A stretch of 64,000 bases of DNA from Phallus indusiatus (taxonomy: Eukaryota > Basidiomycota > Agaricomycetes > Phallales > Phallaceae). Location: contig JAQFWX010000007.1 in assembly GCA_027605045.1 (NCBI GenBank), positions 1,922,001-1,986,000 of the forward strand. The letters run 5' to 3'. Both the position numbers and the translations under genes were made by a program. Shown in pieces: positions 1 to 10,516 of the stretch. The notes under the pieces are model-generated. The model was not told where the DNA came from, searched no databases, and was given only the letters and a program-made list of their open reading frames with translations. The stretch's first letter is position 1. Each line of letters begins with the position of its first letter.

Positions 1-833
1 TCTAGCACCTCAAGAACAGAAGAATTTGAAAGAAACGTTAGAAGTTGAGGGAGAGAGGGCGGGTTAATTGGATGACAGAATGTGAAATGTGTTAATTTGT
101 TGTATGGGAGCTCCCATGGCACGAGGTCCAATCCAATAAATCTGAGCTCGCGGAGACAGGAGATGTCAACCGACTCCAGTAATTCTGGCCGTTCGTCAAA
201 TTGGACACTGACAGAGTCCCCAATCAAGGAGATATCCAAGTTTTGTAGCTGGAGTGGCTGAAATCTAGAGCTACGAATAGCATGGTGAAACCGAGTGAAT
301 CTGGAGTACGTGGAGTGTACAGTCAAAGACCTTAACCGAGATAGAATTAAGCTCGTGTGAGACAAGAAATACGACATTGACGAGGCTTCTCCTCCGCCTC
401 TTATCCAAAATAGCGCGAGAGGAGCGTTTTGTGAACGTTTGATATATAAATCCATGAGCAAATAAGACTTGTTCAAATCTAAGACTCCCCATAAAATGGG
501 AAAAGTCAGTGCGAGCTTCCTCCAGTGGTTGCATACGTGCGAAATATTTAATGAGGTTGTGTCCGATGCGGTCGTCTGGTATGGAGTTGAGTCCAATGAG
601 TCGTACACAGCCAATGTGAAAATATTGTAGAGAATGTCTGGATGAAGTTTGTTTATACCGAACTTGAAGTTTCGGATCTTGTTCAACCGGAGAATAATGG
701 AAGAAAGGCTTTGATGTATTTCGTCTATGGTTCCCAAAGTCAGATCTTCTGAGTTTAACCTGTAGTGCAAACATGATTTTTGTGTTATTTATGATTGGAG
801 ATATCTAAAAGAACGCAACTCACTCAATTTCAT
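1..833 (-). CDS. F-box/LRR protein, 5' part (runs off the left edge)
   Basis: F-box proteins are substrate receptors of SCF ubiquitin ligases, binding Skp1 through the F-box. My model has a 14-base first exon (833-820), a 60-base intron (819-760, GTTGCG..CTACAG) and a second exon open from 759 to base 1, about 250 codons in total. Residues 44-52 read HPDILYNIF and residues 80-95 contain VCNHWRKLALTFPILW, the usual agaricomycete F-box signature. Leucine-rich stretches follow (for example LQLQNLDISLIGDSV and LPQLLTFLSNSSVLEVL). A 167-codon ORF at 271-774 on the same strand is in another frame and is a shadow. The tiny first exon is the least certain part; the F-box reading itself is clear. Confidence 0.7.
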
Positions 834-1478
834 TTTCAATGCTAACAAAATGTGGTTTCAGCTTATCGATCATCGTCGACGTTGAGAATTGGTTAAGAAG
901 AAAACGTGTTACGAACCGGCGTTTGGTCGCCGAGCGTCTAAACTAATCCAGCCACAACTCAACCACAACTATGTACGTTGTTGCTACGTTGTCCATTTTA
1001 TGGCGAGGACACAGTATATCGGACCCACGACGTCCATGAATCTCCGGGTGATCATTGTCATCCTACCTCACTGGAGTAGCGTTTATCCGGAACGTGTCTC
1101 GGCGCATTAAGGACGTTTGCAGTTGATTACAGGCGTCCGGCGCACTGGGGTTCTCGTCGACCTGAGTTGGTGGTACCCGATGCAAAAGTATTCGCTTTGT
1201 CGCCTTTGTTACACTGGAGCTTTTCGCGCCCGATCATAACCTCCGAAGGACTGGCCATAGGGCTCGCGGACTCAAGGGACTGACCGGTAATTACTATCAA
1301 TAAGGTGTTGCATTCTCAGACGTAATTGTCCAAGATATTCGGAGACCGGTCATTCTATATGGAAGGCCCGATGAGAAGTGGCGTCCGCAACATGGATTTT
1401 CTAAGATCTATGGGCACTGTCTATGGCAACGTTTCAAGGACTTACATGTTGTTTTTGTCCTCTTGACCTTTTCAAGTC
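834..1478. other. Intergenic stretch
   Basis: Between the divergent F-box gene and the small ORF at 1600. A 73-codon ORF at 889-1110 has no recognisable content. I see no RNA gene or repeat. Confidence 0.4.
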
Positions 1479-1488
1479 ATATATAAAA
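1479..1488 (+). promoter_or_regulatory. TATA-like box
   Basis: ATATATAAAA lies about 115 bases upstream of the ATG at 1600. It is followed by a C/T- and A-rich leader without an intervening ATG, a typical basidiomycete promoter/leader layout. Confidence 0.45.
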
Positions 1489-1599
1489 ACCATCGCGCTT
1501 CCCTCTACATTCATCATTTAACACACAACACAAAAATTCCATCCAAGCTTCGCACCCGTTTATCCAGCTTCCCCTCCATCGAAAAACCTTGACAACATC

Positions 1600-1896
1600 A
1601 TGTCCGCATTCGATTCTCATTCATGGTCGACAATGGCACAGTCCTGCAACACCCCACCGAACTTGAAACGAGAGAACCAAGAGAATGTACCGCCTCAAAA
1701 ACAACTGAAAGATTCAAGAAAACTTCGACCTTGCCGCGTCAAACGCAGTTGTCTAACCAAGAAAAAACGGTCGGGACAGACCGGAAACGTAAAATCCCGC
1801 TTACTCACAGGAACAATTTGGGGCAAGTTACCACCAGGACCGTCACGAGTACCAGGAGAAGATATAGTTCCCGTTCCCCGCTCTTTTGCTGAGTAA
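1600..1896 (+). CDS. Small basic hypothetical protein (98 aa)
   Basis: This ORF starts at the first ATG after a well-formed TATA box and a pyrimidine/A-rich leader, which is the main reason to take it as real. The product is rich in Lys, Arg and Pro (KKKRSGQTGNVKSR near residues 54-67) with no membrane segment or domain I recognise; the basic patches could be a nuclear signal, which is inference. A second ORF (1623-1892, 89 codons) overlaps almost all of it in the next frame and stops four bases earlier, so the true frame is not certain. It could also be the first exon of a longer gene. Confidence 0.4.
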   Translation: MSAFDSHSWSTMAQSCNTPPNLKRENQENVPPQKQLKDSRKLRPCRVKRSCLTKKKRSGQTGNVKSRLLTGTIWGKLPPGPSRVPGEDIVPVPRSFAE

Positions 1897-2276
1897 GGTC
1901 ACAATACTATATTTTTGACTTTAAATTGCGAGCCTCACCTTTGCGACCCCTCTAGAATTGAACGTATTCTAAAAAGTAAAATCGAGCTGTAATGCGCGTC
2001 CTTCAAAGAACAACCGTCACCCTACAATACATTGTCTCACAATAATGTTTCTATCTCTGAATTCTCTGTTGACAACTACTTAGCTTGCAGTTAATTGAAT
2101 TTCCGTTTTATTTTTTTCAAATCGTGTGTCGAGCTCAGTGAGTGAATAAATGACTTGGCCGCGTGACGGCGCGTGTGTCGATCCCCGGACTTACGCGTGG
2201 GCTCGTGACGTTTTTTTTTCATTAACCACTACGGTTGCTATCCCGCCAATATCCCACTGCTCGTGGAATAAAAACA
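1897..2276. other. Intergenic stretch
   Basis: AT-rich spacer between the small ORF and the gene starting at 2277. A poly-T run lies at 2211-2219. No other feature seen. Confidence 0.4.
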
Positions 2277-3481
2277 ATGGGTCAGAGTTGGAATTTGTCA
2301 GTAGAGCTAAGGTCACGTCTTATCACTATAACAAGTGCGACTTACGGTTGTTTTTAGATATAATCTGGACAAACACGAAGTCTGTTATGCATACGGTAAA
2401 CTGGGAGAATTTTTCTTTTCACCTGATACAGGATCCAGGTTGCAAGAGCTCCTCACTCGGCCTGAAGAGAGTTCCTCCATGGTTCATCGTATTGAGAAAG
2501 ATGTGCTGCATAGCATCAACCAAACCAAAACTAATCAGTAGAAAGAATTCGGTTTTTGCTCCCGCACTGGACGACTAATCCCTTTTCAGGTTGAAACCCG
2601 ATTCGTCTGAATTAAACAAGTCGATTGTACGCAAAAAAATCTCAAAAGAAATCCTTAGCACGATCTGTGGCTTTATCAATAATTTGGATACCATCATATT
2701 TTTCGCCCTGGCTTGCCCTCGTTTCTGGGAAGTTGCGAAACCTCATATTGTGCGCGTCCGGGATAATCTCATTGCCGAGAGGACATGGGCAGGATCCCGA
2801 ATCATTTGTGCCGGCGACTATCAAGATCACGACGACTGACCATCGAGTATTGCGAAAGAAGAATACAAGCTATTTCTTGCCAAGGATGACTGGTCTGACC
2901 GCAGGAAGAGCGCTCGTTTCGTTGACTTCAGGAGCAGCTGTCGACAAATGTTCTACAAAATAACTAAATCGGAAAGGACCGCGTGTAAACATATTTGTGA
3001 CACGTACTGCGATGGGGGTTCATTCATCCTTCGAAATATCTCGAAAAAGCTATTCGTCTATGAAAGAAGTTTCGATAAACTTCTAGAGGGATGCGTTGAA
3101 TTACGACCGGAAGCTATTACACTCGGACACGTCGCCCTCGCGCAAATTTGCTGGTCTACCGATCCCTCAACGTCTTTGTGTTACGAAGGACCAATTCACC
3201 GTGGGCCGTGGGCTGGGGATAGGCTAGAGATTGTTTCGATCAACCAGCATATCAAAGAAATAACTGAAGCGACAAAAACAAATCAAAACGGTCTAACTAA
3301 TACCGTCGAACAAAGTTCTCCGTTCACCGACAGCCATGCGCCGACATGTACAACTCATTCCGGATGGGAAGATGTGACTGAGAAATGCATGAAGTTGATA
3401 GAAAATATCTGGGAAGAAGATTATGGCGACGAATGGAAAGAGAGGATTTTGAAGCGACCTCAACCTTCAGAATTCTGGTAG
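2277..3481 (+). CDS. Expanded agaricomycete family protein, interrupted by an in-frame TGA (possible pseudogene)
   Basis: My model has three exons: 2277-2311, 2358-2537 and 2590-3481. The introns are 46 and 52 bases; the second has a CTAAT branch-like site before TTTTCAG. The summed exons are a multiple of three (369 codons). The product starts MGQSWNLSVEL, runs through KLGEFFFSP, an F-box-like segment ISKEILSTICGF with FFALACPRFWEVA, then WAGSRIICAGDY, CDGGSFILRN and WAGDRLEI, and ends ILKRPQPSEFW. From memory this order fits a multigene family of agaricomycetes with no assigned function. One TGA (2837-2839) breaks the frame just after GDYQDHDD. Either it is a nonsense mutation, or a 51-base GTGCCG..GAAAG intron (2808-2858) removes it in frame. 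I favour the mutation, because the intron would delete the GDY segment I take to be conserved. Confidence 0.6.
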
Positions 3482-3767
3482 ACCGGATATCTGGCAGGAG
3501 TATCAGTTGATAGCGGCCGGCGCTTGTCTTGAGAGAAGAGACATCTTCAAGTCGGGTCGACGTTTTCATTACAAATATCGCGTGAAGTGAAAAGGCCACC
3601 CTCACTGTTGCTCCCATCATTGACTGTTCGATGGAGCAGGTGTGGATAAGAGAACCGTCCAGTTTCCACACGTAGATTGGAGCCGGCTGTATGGTTTCTT
3701 TTTCACTGGGAAATTCGTCGTCTTCGAATAAATCGCCTGGCCAACAGGTTTCAATTGGCACTGACAT
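3324..3767 (-). CDS. Hypothetical protein, converging on the preceding gene
   Basis: A 147-codon ORF with a plausible N-terminal half: a start MSVPIETCWPGDLFEDDEF, then APIYVWKLDGSLIHTC, RVAFSLHAIFVMKT and TSAGRYQLILLPD. The periodic hydrophobic pattern looks like a folded globular domain. The last 50 or so codons lie antisense to the 3' end of the gene at 2277-3481 and look less protein-like, so the real 3' end is probably before 3481 or reached by splicing. I recognise no named domain. No promoter signal was resolved. Confidence 0.4.
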   Translation of the reverse strand: MSVPIETCWPGDLFEDDEFPSEKETIQPAPIYVWKLDGSLIHTCSIEQSMMGATVRVAFSLHAIFVMKTSTRLEDVSSLKTSAGRYQLILLPDIRSTRILKVEVASKSSLSIRRHNLLPRYFLSTSCISQSHLPIRNELYMSAHGCR

Positions 3768-4100
3768 TATTCGGTTAGTTTCTTTGGGGGGTCTAAATGT
3801 ACTTTGCTTACTTTACTTAGGCCTCGCCATTTGTGTTTGGCGTTCTGAATGAACTGATTCAAGTGCGTCCGAAATAGTTAGAAATGGCTGGGGTGGTCAT
3901 AATAATTTTTTTTACAAGTACCTTTCTTCAGTCAAAAAACATTTTCTTATTGTCTTTGGAAGCTCGTTCTTCTCAAGAAACCCTTGATGACATTGAAGGC
4001 TGCGATAGCCATGTGCTAACGGAGATGAGAGGGTTTGAACTTTGAAGGGTTCGTCGACTCGGAGGCTCCGAATCTCCCTACTATACTCAAGTGGACACCC

Positions 4101-4954
4101 ATGGGCAATGGTGAGAAACAATTGTGCGATGGACAAGGATTCCTTTTAGATCTGATGGCACCTTTTCAAGTCATGCCGGGAAAGTATGACTCTTGTGTAT
4201 CGTCAAGCGGTCTCACATCTCATAAAGAAAAGTTTTTTCGTAGGTCATTGCGGCAATTATTTCAGCCGTTTCGATATGCAAAACGCCAAATACCGTTTCG
4301 TGGGAGGTCCTCCTGTGATCCCGTCTTGGCTTAAGGTTTACAACAACGCAATCGACTTGCTGAAAAAATTCGAGAGATTGGAATGCAAAGACACGGCATC
4401 GCGGAATTTGTTTCACATTCGCGACGGCAAACTAGTTGGTGTCTCCTTCTCATCACGTTACTTCTTCTTGAGGGTACGTTGCAAGTGAAGATAGTCTATT
4501 ACTCTGACCTGAAATTTATGTTTACATTTTTACAAGGACCGGAAGTTCAAACCTTCTTCCACAACTGACTACGAAACATGGTTGTCTTCCGCTGCCGATG
4601 TTGATCCAGAGTCCAGACTCTAAAGTGGATATGTCCAAATACACCATGACGAATAGACAAGCTGCCGCTTACGAGAAGATTCAGCCTGACTATGCCATCG
4701 ACAGTTTTAGGGTATACGAAGGAGGGAAGAAAGTGGAAGCGGACAAAATACCCGATATCCTTTGGAACGCCTTGGTATTACGCGTGAACTTTACTCTTAC
4801 GAGCTGTCATTTCGAGAAAGAGAAATACTTTTCCTTCACTGCCGATGTTTTTCAGGTGCATGTAATTTAAAGGGCCACAACTGGTTCTGGTTCACCGTCC
4901 AAAAGAGAGTTGTTGGACGACGGGCCCCTCTCTGTCTTCTCAGAGAAGTTGTGA
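4101..4954 (+). pseudogene. Decayed member of an expanded agaricomycete family
   Basis: Homology-like segments appear in order but not in one frame: an N-terminal exon (4101-4194), a 49-base intron (4195-4243), then NYFSRFDMQNAKYRF, FVGGPPVIPSWLK, NLFHIRDGKLVGV and FSSRYFFLR up to a second intron (about 4474-4540). Next come WLSSAADVDPESRL, an in-frame TAA (4621-4623), a frame change, TMTNRQAAAYEKIQPDYAID, FRVYEGGKKVEADKIPDILW, and a second TAA (4868-4870) followed in the same frame by SPSKRELLDDGPLSVF. The order matches what I remember of a functionally unassigned agaricomycete gene family. Two stops plus a frame change indicate a pseudogene. Its neighbours at 2277 and 3324 may be remnants of the same kind of expanded array. 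Confidence 0.55.
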
Positions 4955-5626
4955 GAAGGAAATTCTACTCCAATTGAATTAATTGCTGTATCTACATGAA
5001 GCTTAATAAAACTGACATGGACTGAAAAACAGGGTGAATAACAAAAAAAAAAGGGAAAAAGGAGGAACTAAGGGAGGAGGATGGTCAAGGAAAAGATAGC
5101 GAGAGATCGAACGGGACACAGGAGATACACATACGGTGTCATACTATGGTGATCAGAAGGGAAAAAAATGACGCAGTGTGTCAATGGCAGCGACAGTGCT
5201 CACCTGCTCAGATGTTGGTGCTGGCAGGTGCTGGCCGGCACCTTGCTCATTGGTTTCCTAATGTTGGACTTGACAGACATCACATAATCGGATCATGTCA
5301 CGTCATCGAAGCACTCGCATTTTTAATCCCGGTGCTCTGTGGGCTAAGAGAGCGAGGATGGTTTAAAATTACATATTCATATCTTACGTTTTGAAAACAA
5401 AACCAATAAAAATTGGGTTATATACGGGCCTATTTCTTGTGTCCTTGAGGTAAGCTCGTACGAGCTTGGAAATTTGCCGCCCCGCCAGCCTTACCTGTCA
5501 TGCTGACTTTGAAATTTTCTGAGCCCATCAGGTTCACTTTCTCACATGGAACTTGAGGACCAGCACCCGACATCAACCTTATACATGTTAACCTTATACA
5601 TGTACGTAGACAGCAAAGACTGAGGT
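4955..5626. other. Intergenic stretch
   Basis: Spacer with an A-rich patch near 5040-5075. Short ORFs on both strands look like noise. No repeats matched elsewhere in the window. Confidence 0.4.
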
Positions 5627-7378
5627 ATGTCAAACGTTGACTCGTTAATCGGAGAGGGAAAATATTCACTCATTGCTCAGATGCCTCAGATGCCATCCCT
5701 GCCTTTCAATTTCAAGTTTGCTCAACGCAAAAAGAAGAGATCTGTCAATAATTCCTGCGCGTTTAACCGCCTTCCCTACGAGATATTCAGACGAATAATA
5801 CTCTATGCGGACGATAGAGTGTCATCACGTTTGTTGCTTTCAATGGCAAAGTCGGAGATAATTCCACCTCCAATAACAGCGTCGCATGTTTGTCGGTCGT
5901 GGAGAGCGGCGCTTCTATCTGACCCAACACTGTGGACATGCCTCAGGATTCCGCAAATGGAACCGCGACAGATAAAAGAGATGCTTCGTCGATCTGCTCA
6001 TGTGCCATTGAACGTGTTCATGGATACAAGTCGCTATGCTTTCAATGCCTCTTTTAGTCAGTGGAAAGTGTACCAAAACGAAGTTCTTCCCTCGGTTTTC
6101 AAAGAAATGAGCCGATTCAAGAGTTTCCGAATGGACTTCTCGCTGCACAGTCATTACACATTCAGAGCACTGGCGAACCGAGTCTTGGAGTTGCTAGATC
6201 AGCCGGCACCCATTTTGCAGGAGTTTTATCTAACAATCGGAACGACCCATCGCGAACAATTTTACGAAAGCGTGAAAACCCTTATGCGAAACATGCTCTC
6301 CGATACTCCTAATCTGAAACATCTATATCGACAAGTTTTGGATGATTTCCGACACCTTTCATTTCCATCTCATTTTCGAAATTTATATAGTCTTCATCTA
6401 GAGCTGGGGGAGGGCGTGGTGATTTGCTGTGATACTTTTTTTGATGTGCTCGAATCATCCCCTTTTCTTCGTACTCTTCAAATTGTAGCGTTTTGTGAAC
6501 CAACGCTTATTCCTCCGGCGTCTGCTGCTCGACGAGTCTCGCTGCCACACCTACAAAGCCTCAGCATCACTCAACTCAGTGATGTCCATGTCGCGGATCT
6601 CGTTTTCCGCCATCTCGTTTTTCCTGAAGAGATCAATTATGACATCGATTGCAGCAATTATTATCGAGAACTATCTCATACTTCATCGTTATTGCGATTT
6701 ATCACTCAACGACGACCTACGGATTTAAACCTATCGTTTCCCCCGAGCGGACGGCCTGTATTCACGACCTTCAATTATTTGGGACTACATACGAATACGC
6801 TTTCAATGAACGAGTATGTGGATTCCCAACATGAGGATAGCCTCCATAATCTGTTGCAAATTTTTACATTATCCGATGTAACAAGCTTAAATCTACGTTT
6901 CGCAGATGGATCAACAAATCCACCAGATAATTTGGTAAACACATTTCCCTTGCTGATCAATCTAAAATTCCTCCACATTCGGTACGACTTCTGGGATACT
7001 CGTTGTCGCACTATAATAACGGCGTCTATTCTCACATTAATCTCGTTTCCGCCTTATGCATGTTGGGTTCGAGATGGTGGCCCCAGTAACGACGAAATTC
7101 ACGACGCCCTTCTTAATCCTCAATACCCAAGTTGTCCTCTTCTTCACACGTTATCTATAGCCGTGGATCGGGACTGTTCGCAGCTAGACAAGACATATGC
7201 TACCGTGCTAAAAGCATGTTCACAGTTCCGACGGAGAGCGGGATATCCCCTTGAAGCTATAATCATTCGTTGTTCAAAATCAAGTTTGACCGAAGCAGCC
7301 GCAGCAATGTTATTGCCTCGTCGAGGTTTCCCCGTCACCATAAATTTAGAAGAAAATCTGGGATCACATCGGTTTTAA
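5627..7378 (+). CDS. F-box/LRR-like protein (583 aa)
   Basis: An uninterrupted ORF. The F-box starts near residue 45 (FNRLPYEIFRRIILYADD) and continues to HVCRSWRAALLSDPTLWTCL around residues 87-106, the canonical fungal pattern. The remaining 470 residues hold repeated leucine/hydrophobic segments such as LPHLQSLSITQLSDV and VTSLNLRFADG, in keeping with the irregular LRR solenoid of agaricomycete F-box proteins. By family it should recruit substrates to an SCF ubiquitin ligase through Skp1; the substrate cannot be inferred. The first ATG is taken as the start, and an internal Met near residue 20 is an alternative. It appears intact. It lies in a cluster with other F-box genes, as expected for a rapidly duplicating family. 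Confidence 0.85.
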   Translation: MSNVDSLIGEGKYSLIAQMPQMPSLPFNFKFAQRKKKRSVNNSCAFNRLPYEIFRRIILYADDRVSSRLLLSMAKSEIIPPPITASHVCRSWRAALLSDPTLWTCLRIPQMEPRQIKEMLRRSAHVPLNVFMDTSRYAFNASFSQWKVYQNEVLPSVFKEMSRFKSFRMDFSLHSHYTFRALANRVLELLDQPAPILQEFYLTIGTTHREQFYESVKTLMRNMLSDTPNLKHLYRQVLDDFRHLSFPSHFRNLYSLHLELGEGVVICCDTFFDVLESSPFLRTLQIVAFCEPTLIPPASAARRVSLPHLQSLSITQLSDVHVADLVFRHLVFPEEINYDIDCSNYYRELSHTSSLLRFITQRRPTDLNLSFPPSGRPVFTTFNYLGLHTNTLSMNEYVDSQHEDSLHNLLQIFTLSDVTSLNLRFADGSTNPPDNLVNTFPLLINLKFLHIRYDFWDTRCRTIITASILTLISFPPYACWVRDGGPSNDEIHDALLNPQYPSCPLLHTLSIAVDRDCSQLDKTYATVLKACSQFRRRAGYPLEAIIIRCSKSSLTEAAAAMLLPRRGFPVTINLEENLGSHRF

Positions 7379-7863
7379 TTCTTTTTTTCGTAATACGGTC
7401 CCTCTAACATTATGAATTATTCTTGCGATATCTTCTGGTATTAGCAGTCACGCGTTGAAAAACAGCTACCATATACGTACGAATACGACGTTGTTCGTTT
7501 GTTATTGTTTGTGCACAAAGCTTGCGCACTTCCGTCTTCCGAGTCCTCAACCTACTCTAGATCTTTACTCTCCAACTCATTTTCTTGTTTGACCTTGATC
7601 TTATTTAATTACTTTGTATGTAGTATATTCATTTCCATTATGAAAAATACATACTAGATATTCTCATCTCACACCCTCTACGCCATTTCCCTCGTGCGAG
7701 GTTCACACGGGTGTCATATTTGATATTTGCCTGTTGCGGTCGTCTCAGGAATTCGCTATCTGGCAGTCGTAGTTCACGAGCATGTGAACGGATGCCATGG
7801 CGTCCAAGCCTTGTCGGAAATGTATACGGAAATGAACTTTTATTGAATATTTAGAATGATCTA
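7379..7863. other. Intergenic stretch
   Basis: 3' flank shared by the F-box gene at 5627 and the converging gene that ends at 7864. AT-rich. No structured element recognised. Confidence 0.4.
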
Positions 7864-9047
7864 CTACCGAGAGGGTTCAATCATCAGAGCCTGTTTATCC
7901 GCAATTTTCTGCGATTCTGAAACCTCATCGTAGTCTATGATAGGATCTTGTAGATCCGAATACACATCTGTGGATGAATATTCCTCCAGATCTACCCGTA
8001 GAACGAAGTCGAGGTATCTGTGGTGATGACGTTAATGCTGGTGGAAAGATACAGGTATGGGTTTCATACGCTTGGTAGCGGGGAGGAGTTGGGTACTCTC
8101 GCGAACAGTTCGATAATTTCTGGTCTACAAACGACCAAAAGCATTCAAGAGAGTCTTCTTCTTCGTGCTGCACATAAATGGCGCGCTAAAACGAGGAATT
8201 CAGGATATCTCAGGACGGAAATTTGTAAAATACCTTACCAGCAGAGCTAAACGCTGCAGCCATTCATTGGTGATAGCAACGACGCGCTTTCCTCCAACCG
8301 AGCATGAAGCTGTTAGAATGCGCGCAATCGTAATAATATCTAATATTCGATCCTCTGCGGTTATATTCTTCGTCGTTTTTCCCAGCGAGTATTCAAGCTG
8401 AATAAATTAGTACGGTGATTCAAGCAACAAAACAGAGAGGACATACAACTTTTCGAATATTATAACGCACTTTGATGCAATGTCCACTGATTTCCGCGAG
8501 AATGACACTCATTTGCGCAGTATCGCTGGGCGGCGGCAGATTCTCGACTCCCCCCTCTCGCATAGCGGCCTGCATCCAGAATCAGAGTGGCCGCAAGTAT
8601 CAGGAAAGGACGATAAGCAGTACCATCACAACGTTGTCCCATGGAACACTGTATCTTTTCAAGTATGGGGATAAACCGAATTTATAGCTGTATTCTTGGA
8701 TACTGTTACTCAGTTCGCGGGAAAGCGTGTAAGCGACCTGAGGTTGCGCAGCTTGGGGTTTGCATTCTCGGACTAAAGCGTGCGTTCCAAGAAGACGACC
8801 GTACAACATGATATTGGATTGAAGTTTATCGCCCTAAACATGTCAGTTAACAAGAATGAAATAAATATGATAGGGTGCGTGATACCTCGGAAAATGATTG
8901 TATGTCAGCTTCATCTTCAGGCGTTAGCGGAAATTCGAGCTTCAGCCTGTTGATACATTCCTGTGCGACTGAGTTCCGACGTGGAAAAGAGACATCAGCT
9001 GTACTCCCGATGGAGACTTCGTTAAAACTGGGGCTGGCTAAACCCAT
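7864..9047 (-). CDS. Unrecognised six-exon gene
   Basis: Splicing was worked out by eye: exons 9047-8886, 8833-8624, 8569-8471, 8397-8239, 8185-8070 and 8017-7864, with introns of 52-73 bases having GT..AG ends and mostly good branch sites (TACTAAT before TTATTCAG in the third). The sum is exactly 300 codons. The protein begins MGLASPSFNEVSIGST, contains an acidic segment TPEDEADIQSFSE, helical stretches such as LSRELSNSIQEYSYKF and DRILDIITIARILTA, and ends IADKQALMIEPSR. I do not recognise a domain. The upstream ORF 9038-9280 (starting MSHKTPRRHAI) is in another frame and may supply an additional 5' exon. The consistent splice phases make it very likely to be a real gene. Confidence 0.6.
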
Positions 9048-10516
9048 TTCCGTTCGAATTGTTCGTGTGTAATACGGAAAGATTTGGGATGTGTAAAGGT
9101 GAAAACTTCGAGATGTATTGTTATATAGTCCTCAAGACTAGGACAGGAATATTCCTCATGGACATCGTTTTGGGAACCATTCAAGTTGGACATGGTAGAT
9201 TCTGACAGAAGGGCGTCCGCGTCAGGACTCGGGACAGTCGCCAGTGTGATCGCGTGACGACGCGGCGTCTTGTGTGACAATATCCGACTCGAGGGAGCCA
9301 GTGGCCACTACTTTGTCTCCACTATAAACGTGTTAAAATGATGTTTTCTTTGGGACAATGACCAGGAATTCATGTCCGTGGTTAGCTTTAATCATTTACT
9401 CGATAATGAAGCGAAGGTTCCAAGGATTCTGATAAGACAATCAGGTTTCCAGGTATGGGTGATGATAAATCACCATACTCAGTGATAGTGTTTGTAAGTA
9501 CACACATCCATAATACACAATTTGATTGATTGTTGAAGATTTTTAGGCTGTTGTAGCTCCATCACTTCTGCACCAAAATACCTGATGTGGTCCGTCCGCT
9601 TTGATTGGTTTTTATTGGGGGCTACCCACGCACAGTCTAGACAAACTTTCGTCCTTCATCTCGCGCAATCCAATCCAAACAAATCCTTGCATTAGGTGCT
9701 AGAAAAAAAAAATAACATGGCTTTTGTATAGTTTTCACTGTGCTTTTACTTTATTCTCAAGACGCGGTTACACTGAATATCTGAATATGCTCAGTCGGTT
9801 TTTACTAAGCATGTCTATTCCGTGCCTCGGCTCGCAAATTTTGGACACTGCTTTCGAATTTCCGTGGCAATTTTTGTCACGGAGACGGTGCCATCATTAG
9901 ACCATCTGCCATAGTGCTTCTCTGGCGCGTGAATTTCACTTACTCATACAATAACATCCGCATGATGAGTCACACACTAGGTATGAAACTTTAACTGGTT
10001 CACAACTGTCAATTTACCATGGCTTCTAAAGTGTCGTTTTCTGGTTTTTGAGTGTTTCAGCCTGCTTCCCTTCCAAACGAATAAGCTGCTATCATCGTAG
10101 TAATCCCTCAGGTTCTAATTGCGCGTTCATACCGGCGATTGACCGTATAGTGATGACTGCTCAAGTCAAAGACCAGGTCCTGCTGCAAGGAAGTGACCGC
10201 TTTGATTGAAGATTTGAACGATCCCATTACGCACGTGGAGTCAAGCAGTTTGATATTTTTTTACGGCATGTCAATAACTAACTAATGACAGCACGGGAGG
10301 ATGGCGCTCCATGGAAAGAGTGATTTTTCGACGAATCAACTAATTCATCTGTGCAGATCGCTGACAGGACTGATCGTGGCTGCGGTTAGCCATGTACGAC
10401 CCCACTTATTGGCTGGCACTTAATACATATATAAGGCCTCCACTTCTGTCCTCTCTTAGCAGCTTGCACACCTCTTAATATCTTGCTGTGTGTCAGATTT
10501 ACACTTTTTGAAAACC
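9048..10516. other. Intergenic stretch with promoter of the DUF6533 gene
   Basis: Bases 9048-9280 may hold a 5' exon of the gene on the left. Beyond that I see no coding signal. A TATA-like ATATATAAGG near 10427-10436 is about 85 bases before the ATG at 10517. Confidence 0.45.

Noticed and set aside
271..774. 167-codon minus-strand ORF as the gene at the left edge
   Set aside because: The F-box signature is in another frame on the same strand; this ORF shows no family pattern.
5430..5669. 79-codon minus-strand ORF
   Set aside because: No recognisable content, overlaps the F-box start region, and length is within chance expectation.
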